Positions 35,231-43,475 of a DNA stretch of 64,000 nucleotides are shown here, in pieces. Under the pieces are notes generated by a model. The model was not told the DNA's origin. It did not search any database and worked only from the letters and a program-made list of their open reading frames with translations. Made by a program: the position numbers and the translations under genes. How positions within the stretch are numbered: position 1 is the stretch's first letter; every line of letters starts with the position of its first letter. Origin of the DNA: Nocardioides marinus. Its GTDB lineage: Bacteria > Pseudomonadota > Alphaproteobacteria > Rhodobacterales > Rhodobacteraceae. Location: the NCBI GenBank assembly GCA_019801415.1, contig JAHVJD010000002.1, forward strand, positions 248,001-312,000, read 5' to 3'.

Positions 35231-37177
35231 ATGGCCCAAGTCTCTCTTACATTCCCCGATGGCAACGCACGATCCTTCGACGCAGGCATCACCCCTGCGC
35301 AGGTCGCGTCTTCCATCTCCACCTCGCTGGGTAAAAAAGCGATCTCGGCGACCGTCAATGGTCAGCACTGGGATCTGCAATGGCCGATCGACTCCGACGC
35401 CACCATCGCCATCCACACCATGAAGGACGAGGATCAGGCCAACGAGCTGATCCGCCACGATCTCGCCCATATCATGGCCCGTGCGGTGCAGGAAATCTGG
35501 CCCGACACCAAGGTCACCATCGGCCCGGTGATCGAGAACGGCTGGTACTACGACTTCGACCGCGCAGAGCCCTTCACCCCCGAAGACCTCGGCACCATCG
35601 AAAAGAAGATGAAGGAAATCATCAACAAGCGTGATGAGGTCCGCACCGAGGTCTGGGACCGCGACCGCGCGATCCAGTATTACACCGACAACAACGAACC
35701 CTATAAGGTCGAGCTGATCGAGAGCATCCCCGGCGACGAGCCGCTGCGCATGTACTGGCACGGCGACTGGCAGGATCTGTGCCGCGGCCCGCACCTGCAG
35801 CACACCGGCCAGGTGCCGGGCGATGCCTTCAAGCTGATGTCGATCGCCGGTGCCTACTGGCGCGGCGACAGCAGCCGCGCCATGCTGCAACGGATCTACG
35901 GCGTGGCCTTCACCGGCAAGGAGAAGCTGAAGGCCCATCTGACCATGCTGGAAGAGGCCGCCAAGCGCGACCACCGCAAGCTGGGCAAGGAAATGGGCCT
36001 GTTCCACATGCAGGAAGAGGCGCCCGGTCAGGTCTTCTGGCACCCCAACGGCTGGCGCATCTACACCACGCTGCAGGACTACATGCGCCGCATGCAGGAC
36101 CGCGACGGCTATGTCGAGGTCAACACCCCGCAGGTGGTGGACCGCAAGCTGTGGGAAAAATCCGGCCACTGGGACAAGTACCAGGAGAACATGTTCATCG
36201 TTGAGGTGGACGAGGACCACGCCCGCGAAAAGGCGGTGAACGCGCTGAAGCCGATGAACTGCCCCTGCCACGTGCAGGTGTTCAACCAGGGCCTCAAATC
36301 CTACCGCGACCTGCCGCTGCGGATGGCCGAGTTCGGCTCCTGCGCGCGTTATGAGCCCTCGGGCGCGCTGCATGGCATCATGCGGGTGCGCGGCTTTACC
36401 CAGGACGATGGTCACATCTTCTGCGCCGAGGACCAGATCACCTCGGAAACCGCCAAGTTCATCGCCTTCCTGTCCAAGGTCTATGCCGACCTCGGCTTCC
36501 ACAACTGGACCATCAAGCTCTCCACCCGCCCGGAAAAGCGGATCGGCTCGGACGAGACCTGGGACCACATGGAACAGGCGCTCGGCGATGCCTGCAAGGC
36601 GGCGGGCTACGACTACGAGGTGCTCGAGGGCGAAGGCGCCTTCTACGGCCCCAAGCTGGAGTTCACCCTGACCGACGCCATCGGGCGCAACTGGCAGTGC
36701 GGCACCCTGCAAGTGGACGCCAACCTGCCCGAACGGCTGGAGGCCAGCTTCATCGGCCAGGACGGCGCCAAGCACCGTCCGGTGATGTTGCACCGCGCCT
36801 GCCTCGGCTCCTTCGAGCGCTTCATCGGCATCCTGATCGAGGAACACGCCGGCAAGCTGCCGTTCTGGCTGGCACCGCGCCAGGTGGTGGTGGCCTCCAT
36901 CACCTCCGAGGCGGATGACTACGTCAACGAGGTGGTCGAAACCCTGCGCGCCGCAGGCGTGCGCGCCGAGGCCGACATCCGCAACGAGAAGATCAACTAC
37001 AAGGTCCGCGAGCACTCCGTGGGCAAGGTGCCGGTCATTCTCGCAGTCGGCCACCGCGAGGTCGAGGAGCGCACCGTCTCGGTCCGCCGCCTCGGCGAAA
37101 AGCGCACCAGCGTCGAGAGCCTGGAAAATGTTACAAAGGCGCTGGCGGTCGAAGCCACCCCGCCCGACCTGCTGTAA
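35231..37177 (+). CDS. thrS: Threonyl-tRNA synthetase
   Basis: Class II synthetase charging tRNA-Thr, 648 residues. Order of domains: TGS ([15 protein letters not shown]), the editing domain with [15 protein letters not shown] (HxxxH zinc-type) and [10 protein letters not shown], then catalytic core with PMNCPCHVQ (zinc-binding Cys) and [15 protein letters not shown], and a C-terminal anticodon-binding domain. The frame is open upstream, but the ATG at 35231 follows ACGAGGAGCAG and gives the family start. A strong terminator follows. Confidence 0.98.
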   Translation: MAQVSLTFPDGNARSFDAGITPAQVASSISTSLGKKAISATVNGQHWDLQWPIDSDATIAIHTMKDEDQANELIRHDLAHIMARAVQEIWPDTKVTIGPVIENGWYYDFDRAEPFTPEDLGTIEKKMKEIINKRDEVRTEVWDRDRAIQYYTDNNEPYKVELIESIPGDEPLRMYWHGDWQDLCRGPHLQHTGQVPGDAFKLMSIAGAYWRGDSSRAMLQRIYGVAFTGKEKLKAHLTMLEEAAKRDHRKLGKEMGLFHMQEEAPGQVFWHPNGWRIYTTLQDYMRRMQDRDGYVEVNTPQVVDRKLWEKSGHWDKYQENMFIVEVDEDHAREKAVNALKPMNCPCHVQVFNQGLKSYRDLPLRMAEFGSCARYEPSGALHGIMRVRGFTQDDGHIFCAEDQITSETAKFIAFLSKVYADLGFHNWTIKLSTRPEKRIGSDETWDHMEQALGDACKAAGYDYEVLEGEGAFYGPKLEFTLTDAIGRNWQCGTLQVDANLPERLEASFIGQDGAKHRPVMLHRACLGSFERFIGILIEEHAGKLPFWLAPRQVVVASITSEADDYVNEVVETLRAAGVRAEADIRNEKINYKVREHSVGKVPVILAVGHREVEERTVSVRRLGEKRTSVESLENVTKALAVEATPPDLL

Positions 37178-37198
37178 CATTTACCGCTGCAAGTTCGG

Positions 37199-37225
37199 AA
37201 ACGGCCCCCTCGCGGGGCCGTTTTT
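37199..37225 (+). terminator. Rho-independent terminator of thrS
   Basis: Perfect 9-bp stem AACGGCCCC / GGGGCCGTT with a five-base loop followed by TTTTT, 22 bases after the stop codon. Confidence 0.93.
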
Positions 37226-37407
37226 GTGTCACAGATTGCAAATATCGCCGCTTTTCAGCACTTTGGGACCACAGCTTCCCGACAAATCCGTAACGGTTTC
37301 TGACGCAGGCGTGAGACACGCCCTCGTGACTTCAACGCGCCGTAGCCACGGGTTAGGGTTCTAGTGTCATCACGACACCGGATGCAGATACCGAAAGGAC
37401 CTACCAG

Positions 37408-37713
37408 ATGTCGAACACCGCAAAATCCCTGGCCGTTGCCAGCGCCGTCGCCGCTGCGCTGACCGCTGCTTCCACCGTGCCCGCCGCTGCCGCCACCAAG
37501 GAAAAATGCTACGGCGTGTCGCTGGCCGGTCAGAACGACTGCGCCGCCGGCCCCGGCACCACCTGCGCCGGCACGTCGACCACCGACTACCAGGGCAACG
37601 CCTGGACCCTGGTCGATGCAGGCACCTGCGAAAGCATCGACCTGCCCGCCATGGCCGACGGCACCGAGCGCAAGGGCTCGCTGGAGCCGCTGGAACGCGA
37701 CCTGCCGGCCTAA
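37408..37713 (+). CDS. bufA1: BufA1-type bufferin precursor (DUF2282)
   Basis: 101-residue precursor of a copper-binding ribosomal peptide of the bufferin class (formerly DUF2282). Residues 1-29 form a cleavable signal ([16 protein letters not shown] core ending AAAAA), so the product works in the periplasm. The mature part has the four conserved cysteines Cys34, Cys45, Cys53 and Cys74 in KCYG, NDCAAG, TTCAG and GTCES, with the signature YQGNAW. In studied bufferins such cysteines are turned into thiooxazoles that bind copper. Next genes encode the MNIO enzyme, its partner and a DoxX protein. AAAGGACC precedes the ATG. Confidence 0.93.
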   Translation: MSNTAKSLAVASAVAAALTAASTVPAAAATKEKCYGVSLAGQNDCAAGPGTTCAGTSTTDYQGNAWTLVDAGTCESIDLPAMADGTERKGSLEPLERDLPA

Positions 37714-37726
37714 GCCATTTGACATC

Positions 37727-37759
37727 AAGGGGCGGGAGCATGGTTTTCCCGCCCTTTTT
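37727..37759 (+). terminator. Attenuator-like terminator between bufferin precursor and modifying-enzyme genes
   Basis: Perfect 8-bp stem GGGCGGGA / TCCCGCCC with a nine-base loop and a TTTTT tail, directly between bufA and bufB. A partial terminator here would yield more precursor than enzyme transcript from the same promoter. Confidence 0.85.
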
Positions 37760-37782
37760 GCACCCTGACGACGGGGACCCCC

Positions 37783-38637
37783 ATGCGTGACGCCGCCTCA
37801 CAGACCCACCTGCCCGCCGCACCGGGCATCGGCTACAAGCCGCAGCATTTCACTGCCATCATGCAGGACGCGGGCCGCGTTGCCTGGCTGGAAATCCACG
37901 CCGAGAACTACATGGGCGACGGCGGCCGTCCGCTGGCGCAGCTGCGCCACCTGGCCGAGAAGTTCCCGATTTCGGTGCATGGCGTCGGCCTCTCGATCGG
38001 CGGTGAGGCCCCGCTGGACCCGGACCACCTCGCCCGGTTGAAGCACCTCATGGGCTGGCTGAACCCGGCCAGCTTCTCCGAACATCTCGCCTGGTCGACC
38101 CACGACAGCCATTTCTACAACGACCTGTTGCCGCTGCCCTATACGGACGCCAGCCTGCAGCGGATCTGCGACCACATCGATCAGCTGCAGGATACCATCG
38201 CCCGGCCGATGCTGCTGGAGAACCCTTCCAGCTATCTGGCCTTTGCCGAAAGCACCTGGTCAGAGCCCGATTTCCTTGCCGAGATCGCCCGCCGCACCGG
38301 CTGCGGGCTGCTGCTGGACGTGAACAACGTCTTTGTCTCCGCCACCAACCTCGGCTTCTCGCCGCAGGGCTACATCGACGCCTTCGCGCTGGCGCATGTG
38401 GGCGAAATCCACCTCGGCGGCCATGACACCGATGCGGATGAGCACGGCCGCCCACTGCTGATCGACAGTCACGGCCGCGAGATCGCCGATCCGGTCTGGG
38501 CCTTGCTGGACTACACGCTGGCGCGTTCAGGCCCGAGGCCGGTGCTGGTGGAATGGGACAACGACGTGCCGGACTGGCCCGTGCTGGAGGCCGAAGCCGC
38601 CCGCGCCGCAGCCGCGCTGGAGCGCATCCCGGCATGA
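37783..38637 (+). CDS. bufB: BufB multinuclear non-haem iron oxidative enzyme (MNIO, DUF692)
   Basis: 284-residue MNIO-family (DUF692) TIM-barrel enzyme that modifies precursor cysteines with iron and oxygen. Conserved metal-ligand or active-site motifs visible are LEIHAENYMG, SVHGVGLSIGG, FSEHLAW, LLENPSSY, LLLDVNNVFVS, GEIHLGGH and LVEWDNDVP. It is cytosolic, so modification precedes export of the precursor by Sec or Tat. Its stop overlaps the bufC start (ATGA). The ATG at 37783 gives the usual N-terminus PGIGYKPQH after a short lead. Confidence 0.95.
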   Translation: MRDAASQTHLPAAPGIGYKPQHFTAIMQDAGRVAWLEIHAENYMGDGGRPLAQLRHLAEKFPISVHGVGLSIGGEAPLDPDHLARLKHLMGWLNPASFSEHLAWSTHDSHFYNDLLPLPYTDASLQRICDHIDQLQDTIARPMLLENPSSYLAFAESTWSEPDFLAEIARRTGCGLLLDVNNVFVSATNLGFSPQGYIDAFALAHVGEIHLGGHDTDADEHGRPLLIDSHGREIADPVWALLDYTLARSGPRPVLVEWDNDVPDWPVLEAEAARAAAALERIPA

Positions 38638-39389
38638 GTGTTTCGCAAGCAGACTTCACCCGCGCCCTGATGGATGCGGGCCAGCAGGTGCCGGACGGGC
38701 TGGTGGATCAGCACGGCCAGCCCGCAGGCCGACGTTTTGACGTCTACCGCAACAATGTCGCCGCCGCGCTGACAGAGGCAATGCACACCGCATTCCCGGT
38801 GATCGCCAAGCTGCTGGGCAAGCAAAACATGGACGGGCTGGCGGGTCTCTACCTGCGGCAGCACCCGCCCGCCTCGCCGCTGATGATGTTCTACGGCGAA
38901 GATTTCCCCGCCTTTCTGGAAGGCATGGAGCAGCTCAGGCACCTCGGCTATCTCGGCGATGTCGCCCGGCTGGAGCTGGCCCTGCGCCGCGCCTATCACG
39001 CTGCCGATGCCGCCCCCATTGCGCCGGAGGTGCTTGGTCAGCTCGGGGCAGAGGCGCTGATGCGCACGCGACTGCGACTGGCCCCCGCGGTTCAGGTGCT
39101 ACGCTCGCCCTGGCCGGTGCATGCGATCTGGCGCTTCAACACCGAATCCTGCGCGCCCGCGCCGCAACCGCAAGCGCAGGACGTGCTGATCACCCGGCCA
39201 GAGTACGACCCGCTGCCACAGCTGCTGCCGCCCGGCGGCGCTGCTTGGGTCGCGGCGATCCAGGCAGGTGGGACCATCGGCACGGCGCTCGAGGCGGCCG
39301 CCGAAGACCAGCAAGATTTTGACCTCGGCGCGACGCTGACCCTGCTGTTGCAGGGCGGCGCGATCACCGGGCTCGACAACAAAGGGTAA
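38634..39389 (+). CDS. bufC: BufC/HvfC-type partner protein (DUF2063)
   Basis: 251-residue partner of the MNIO enzyme: an N-terminal DUF2063 domain (ADFTRALMDAGQQVPDGLVD, YRNNVAAALTEAMHTAFPVI) and a C-terminal half typical of HvfC. In characterised systems this protein binds the precursor and is required with BufB for modification. The frame continues upstream, but the ATG at 38634 overlaps the bufB stop and gives the family N-terminus. The DoxX gene begins four bases after its stop, so all four genes form one operon. Confidence 0.93.
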   Translation: MSVSQADFTRALMDAGQQVPDGLVDQHGQPAGRRFDVYRNNVAAALTEAMHTAFPVIAKLLGKQNMDGLAGLYLRQHPPASPLMMFYGEDFPAFLEGMEQLRHLGYLGDVARLELALRRAYHAADAAPIAPEVLGQLGAEALMRTRLRLAPAVQVLRSPWPVHAIWRFNTESCAPAPQPQAQDVLITRPEYDPLPQLLPPGGAAWVAAIQAGGTIGTALEAAAEDQQDFDLGATLTLLLQGGAITGLDNKG

Positions 39390-39393
39390 GACC

Positions 39394-39957
39394 ATGAACG
39401 CATTTGTCACCATTCACGACGCCGTCTTCAGCCAGGTCGAGCGCGCCGGACGCTGGCTGCTGCCGCTGGCTGCGCGGCTGGTCTTTGCCTCGACGCTGCT
39501 GCTCTACTTCTGGAATTCCGGCCTGACCAAGCTGGGCGATGGCCTGCTTGGCCTGTTCAGCCCCTCGATCGGCGCCTACAGCCAGATCTTCCCCAAGCAG
39601 CTGGAGGCCGCAGGCTATGACGTCTCTCAGTTCGGCCTGCTGCAAAAACTGGTGGTGCTGGCCGGCACCTACGCCGAATTCATCCTGCCTCTGCTGATCG
39701 TCCTCGGGCTGGCAACCCGGCTGGCCGCCCTCGGGATGATCGGATTCGTCGTCGTGCAGTCATTGACGGATGTGATCGGCCATGGCGCCACCGACGCCAA
39801 GACACTAGGCGCGATGTTCGACCGGTTCCCGGATGCGGTGATCCTCGACCAGCGGCTGTTCTGGCTGTTCCTGCTGGCCTATTTGGTGGTTCGCGGTGGC
39901 GGTGCACTGTCGCTGGACGCACTCCTGCGCCGCCGGGTGGCAGCCGTCCCCAGCTGA
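39394..39957 (+). CDS. DoxX-family inner-membrane protein of the bufferin operon
   Basis: 187-residue DoxX-family membrane protein with four hydrophobic segments (LAARLVFASTLLLYFW, LVVLAGTYAEFILPLLIVLG, LAALGMIGFVVVQSL and FWLFLLAYLVVRGGG) and the family motifs NSGLTKL and GLFSPSIGAY. DoxX proteins often accompany bufferin and MNIO operons, and may help redox balance or membrane assembly; the role is unproven. Start is four bases after bufC. Confidence 0.93.
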   Translation: MNAFVTIHDAVFSQVERAGRWLLPLAARLVFASTLLLYFWNSGLTKLGDGLLGLFSPSIGAYSQIFPKQLEAAGYDVSQFGLLQKLVVLAGTYAEFILPLLIVLGLATRLAALGMIGFVVVQSLTDVIGHGATDAKTLGAMFDRFPDAVILDQRLFWLFLLAYLVVRGGGALSLDALLRRRVAAVPS

Positions 39958-40021
39958 TCCGGATGCCCCATGTGACAGGCGCCCTGCCGCGGCAGCGGTG
40001 CCTGCCCTCTGCCCTGCCGCC

Positions 40022-40339
40022 TCAGCCCAGCCCCAGGGCCGCCTGCACCGATTTGTCCCAGCCTAGGAACAATTCGCCGTCGCGCTCGATCAGCGGCCGT
40101 TTCATCAGCGCCGGATGCGCGCGCAGCAGCGCCAGGGGCGCTTCGTTACGCTCCTCTTCGCTCAGCCCGCGCCATGTCGTCGAACGGGTGTTCACCAGTT
40201 TGCTGCCGAATTGAGCGTGCGCTGCCTGCAACACCGCATCCGGCACCGCTTCGGCGCGCACATCTACCAGAGAGAAATCTGGCAACTGTTTCAGCGCCTT
40301 ACGACAGGTGTCACAGTTTTTCAGCCCGTAAATCTTCAT
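40022..40339 (-). CDS. ArsC/Spx-fold reductase (YffB-like)
   Basis: 105-residue ArsC-family thioredoxin-fold protein. It begins MKIYGLKNCDTCRKALKQL with the CxxC pair, then VDVRAEA, NTRSTTWRGLSE and MKRPLIERDG, which are the YffB subgroup marks, not arsenate reductase, so it is better called a Spx/YffB-like thiol protein. It stands alone and converges on the DoxX gene. No arsenic genes are near. Confidence 0.92.
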   Translation of the reverse strand: MKIYGLKNCDTCRKALKQLPDFSLVDVRAEAVPDAVLQAAHAQFGSKLVNTRSTTWRGLSEEERNEAPLALLRAHPALMKRPLIERDGELFLGWDKSVQAALGLG

Positions 40340-40528
40340 AACGCCTCCAAGGCGGTCGACAGAAATCTTCAGAATTGATGGTAGAATTCACCAGTTTTTC
40401 TTGATTTTCGCCGGACCCGTGCAAAACTCTAGGTTGTCCAGCCTTGCCTGCGGCCAGTCGTGCCGGGGCGTGGCCGGATGCCCTGGGGATCCCCAAGGCA
40501 AGTTGCAAACTAGAAGGAGACACGGGAA

Positions 40529-40735
40529 ATGCCAAGCGGCACCGTGAAGTGGTTCAACACCACCAAAGGGTACGGGTTCATCGAACCTGACGAAGGCGGC
40601 AAAGATGTGTTCGTGCATATCTCAGCAGTTGAACGGTCCGGCATGACCGGACTGGCCGACAACATGAAGATCGCTTACGAACTGTCCGAAGGGCGCGACG
40701 GCCGCCAGATGGCGGCGGACCTGAAGGCGTTGTGA
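40529..40735 (+). CDS. Cold-shock domain protein
   Basis: 68-residue single cold-shock domain (OB fold) with both RNA-binding motifs: KGYGFI at 13-18 and VFVHIS at 27-32. It binds RNA or single-stranded DNA as a chaperone. The A+T-rich stretch upstream (about 40370-40430) and a leader of 100 or so bases are usual for csp genes; AAGGAG lies before the ATG. Whether it is cold-induced or constitutive cannot be said. Confidence 0.97.
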   Translation: MPSGTVKWFNTTKGYGFIEPDEGGKDVFVHISAVERSGMTGLADNMKIAYELSEGRDGRQMAADLKAL

Positions 40736-40896
40736 TCCGGTGCAACCGGTTCTGACGGCGCTGGCCGTCTGACCCGTCGCACCCCGGGCCTTTACGACCA
40801 TGACGATACAGACTGCCTAAAGGGATCCTGCCCGACGCAGCAAGCCGGTTCTGGTCTGACGACACGCCAAGTCGCGAGCCCGCCCCAAGCTGACCT

Positions 40897-40929
40897 CTGC
40901 GCCCGGTACCACTTCCGGCCTGGGCGCAG
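40897..40929. terminator. Hairpin in the spacer between cold-shock and folA genes
   Basis: Stem CTGCGCCC / GGGCGCAG with a 17-base loop in the gap between convergent genes. No clear T-run on either strand; a transcript end or structured UTR is possible. Confidence 0.35.
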
Positions 40930-40951
40930 CGGGCTTTCGCAATCGGAAACC

Positions 40952-41443
40952 TCAGCCGTTCCGCGGCGTCTTGCGCAGATACTCCACCATCATGCAGGCC
41001 GGGTCTTCAGCCCGCAGGGGCTGCTCTCCCGACCGGTGCCAGTCCTGCGCGGAGAAGTCCGGGAAATAGGCATCGGCGTCTGCAATCTCCAGATCCACTT
41101 CGGTAATCAGCAAGCGATCCGCCATCGCCAGCATCTCCCGGTAGATCCCCTCTCCGCCGATCCCATAGATCCGACGGTAGCCCTGCGCCTGCGCCGCCGC
41201 CACGGCCGCGGACACCGAGGGCAGCACCGTTTCCGCGGCCTCGGGGTTGGAGGACACGACCAGGTTCAACCGGTTTTTCAAGGGCTTCACCGGCAAACTA
41301 TCCCAGGTATTGCGCCCCATGATGAGCGCACCGCCAAGCGTTTCGCGCTGAAACGCCTTTAGATCCTCCGGCGCGAACCAGGGGATATCATTGTCCTTGC
41401 CAATGGCCCCGTTGCGCGCCCGCGCAGCGATCAGGGTAATCAT
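40952..41443 (-). CDS. folA: Dihydrofolate reductase
   Basis: 163-residue dihydrofolate reductase making tetrahydrofolate with NADPH. MITLIAARARNGAIGKDNDI (1-20), PWFAPEDLKAF with Asp27-type acidic residue, LIMGRNTWDSLP and the IYGIGGEGIY nucleotide loop are visible. It lies 33 bases after the thyA stop on the same strand; thyA makes dihydrofolate that FolA recycles, so the thyA-folA operon is functionally coherent. Confidence 0.97.
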   Translation of the reverse strand: MITLIAARARNGAIGKDNDIPWFAPEDLKAFQRETLGGALIMGRNTWDSLPVKPLKNRLNLVVSSNPEAAETVLPSVSAAVAAAQAQGYRRIYGIGGEGIYREMLAMADRLLITEVDLEIADADAYFPDFSAQDWHRSGEQPLRAEDPACMMVEYLRKTPRNG

Positions 41444-41476
41444 CTGCAGTCTTCCTTGTTCTATCGACCGGTCGTC

Positions 41477-42310
41477 TCAGACCGCGACCGGTGCCTTGAT
41501 GGCGGGGTGAGGGTCATAATCCACGAACTCGAAATCCTCGTACTTGAAGTCGAAGATCGAGCTGACCTCACGTTTGATGCGCAGCTGCGGCAGCGGTCGC
41601 GGCTCACGCAACAACTGCAGTTTCACCTGCTCGACGTGGTTGGAGTAGATATGCGCATCGCCCATCGTATGCACGAAATCCCCCGGCTCATAGCCGGTGA
41701 CATGGGCCAGCATCGCCTGCAGCAGCGCATAGGACGCGATATTGAAAGGCACGCCCAGGAACATGTCGGCCGACCGCTGGTACAGCTGCAAATGCAGTTT
41801 GCCGCCGATGATCCGCACCTGCCACAGCGTATGGCACGGCGGCAATGCCATGTCCGGCACATCAGCCGGGTTCCAGGCACTGACGATCAGGCGCCGACTG
41901 TCCGGGCTCTTGCGGATCATCTCGACCAGTTCGGCGATCTGATCGACGCTGCCCGCACGGTAGAGCGGCTCATCCCCGGTGGTCCCCGGGAGCGGCTCAA
42001 GACGTGGGAAGGCCCGCCATTGGTGGCCATAGACCGGCCCCAGGTCGCCGTTCTCATCCGCCCATTCGTCCCAGATCGAGACGCCGTTGTCCTTCAGGTA
42101 TCGAATGTTGGTGTCGCCCGACAGGAACCACAACAGCTCATGCACGATGGAGCGCAGGTGCAGTTTCTTGGTGGTCACCAGCGGAAATCCCTCCGCCAGA
42201 GAATACCGCGCCTGCATGCCAAAACAGCTGAGCGTCCCGGTGCCGGTGCGGTCATCCGACACCTCTCCGTGCTCAAGGATATAGCGAAGCTGGTCCAGAT
42301 ATTGCTGCAT
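41477..42310 (-). CDS. thyA: Thymidylate synthase
   Basis: 277-residue thymidylate synthase that methylates dUMP with methylene-THF. Catalytic Cys159 is in [43 protein letters not shown] and HIYSNH are family motifs. The frame continues upstream, but the ATG at 42308-42310 starts [12 protein letters not shown], the classic N-terminus. First gene of a two-gene operon with folA. Confidence 0.98.
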   Translation of the reverse strand: MQQYLDQLRYILEHGEVSDDRTGTGTLSCFGMQARYSLAEGFPLVTTKKLHLRSIVHELLWFLSGDTNIRYLKDNGVSIWDEWADENGDLGPVYGHQWRAFPRLEPLPGTTGDEPLYRAGSVDQIAELVEMIRKSPDSRRLIVSAWNPADVPDMALPPCHTLWQVRIIGGKLHLQLYQRSADMFLGVPFNIASYALLQAMLAHVTGYEPGDFVHTMGDAHIYSNHVEQVKLQLLREPRPLPQLRIKREVSSIFDFKYEDFEFVDYDPHPAIKAPVAV

Positions 42311-42560
42311 GGCGGCACCCCGTCGTGACTGCGATTGCCCTCCCCGCATACCGCCTGTCCAGCGTCGCGCCAAGTCAAAAAGTTTCGCGCTTGCGCCAGC
42401 TGAAGCCCACAATATTTACACCCGGACTGCGCCCTGACTACAATATGCAGGTATCCCATCCGCCACGGTTGCGGCCTAACGGTTCAGGCTCAATTGACAT
42501 TACCAAAGCCGCGCATGATGGTGCGACAAAACGAAAAAGCATATTTTGAGGTACAGGCAG

Positions 42561-43475
42561 ATGAGGCGCTATTGGCTAGGGCTCGCGGCGGCGTCCGCGC
42601 TGTCGGCATGCGGCGGCGGCAATCCCTTCTTGGAGGATGACACCACCACGCCGGACCCGGACCCGGGTCTGCAGATCCCCGAGGAACTTGCCGGGGATGT
42701 GACAAGCGTCAGCTATGACGCTGCAAACCAGACCCTGACCGTGACCGGTGTCGGGCTGGACTCCACGCCGGTGACCGCCCAGTATACGCGCAACCCCGCA
42801 CTCGACAGGGTCGGCTACGAAGCTTACACCGTACAGCAAAACGGGCTTACAGAACATTCCACCGCCTACATCCGCCAAAGCGAGGGTGGCTATGCAACCG
42901 TGGTGATGACCGGCGGCCAGTTCGGGTATTTCCAGGGCGGCTCCACCTATGGCAGCGACGGCAGTTTCTCCAAGCCCCCGGTCGACACCGGGGACAAGGG
43001 CATCGTCAGCTATGCCGGCACGTACGTCGGCCTGTTGAACATCAACGGGGATGGCGGCGACCTGAAACCAGCGCCGCCCGGCAGCGACCCAGCGATCATC
43101 CCCGGGCAGGCTGCTGAAGTCACCGGCAACGCGTTCATCAACGCCGACTTTTCCGACATGAGGGTGAAGGGCAGCGTCTACAATCGCACCATTACCGATT
43201 CCCCCGGAACTGTGGTCGAGAATCTCGAGTTTGAGCCCACGGCCATCGCCTCGGACGGCTCCTTCACCGGCTCTGTCACCGTGGACAAGGCAGGGGTCGG
43301 CGAATATGGCGGTGTCTTCAGCGGTACCGACGCCGCCGCCGTTGCAGGCACCCTGCACGCCACCGGCCATATCGAGGAACTGAACAACGGCTCCGTGCCA
43401 ATCGAGGAATTCGGCGTCTTCGTTCTGGGCTCCTGCACCGGCCCTTCTGCCGATCCGGCCTGCCCTGCCCCATGA
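42561..43475 (+). CDS. TbpB-like surface lipoprotein, presumed Slam substrate
   Basis: 304-residue lipoprotein. The signal ends in lipobox LSAC (Cys17), then GGG and an acidic/Pro-rich linker (EDDTTTPDPDP). The C-terminal part contains the pattern GGVFSGTDAAAVAGTLHATG, like the small eight-stranded barrel of transferrin-binding-protein-B-type lipoproteins (G-x-F-x-G-x-x-A-x-x-x-x-G). The next gene, overlapping by ATGA, is a Slam-type translocator that flips such lipoproteins to the cell surface. A TTG at 42546 could lengthen the start, but the ATG at 42561 follows GAGGTACAGG. The ligand is unknown. A consensus-like TTGACA is at 42494-42499. Confidence 0.78.
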   Translation: MRRYWLGLAAASALSACGGGNPFLEDDTTTPDPDPGLQIPEELAGDVTSVSYDAANQTLTVTGVGLDSTPVTAQYTRNPALDRVGYEAYTVQQNGLTEHSTAYIRQSEGGYATVVMTGGQFGYFQGGSTYGSDGSFSKPPVDTGDKGIVSYAGTYVGLLNINGDGGDLKPAPPGSDPAIIPGQAAEVTGNAFINADFSDMRVKGSVYNRTITDSPGTVVENLEFEPTAIASDGSFTGSVTVDKAGVGEYGGVFSGTDAAAVAGTLHATGHIEELNNGSVPIEEFGVFVLGSCTGPSADPACPAP

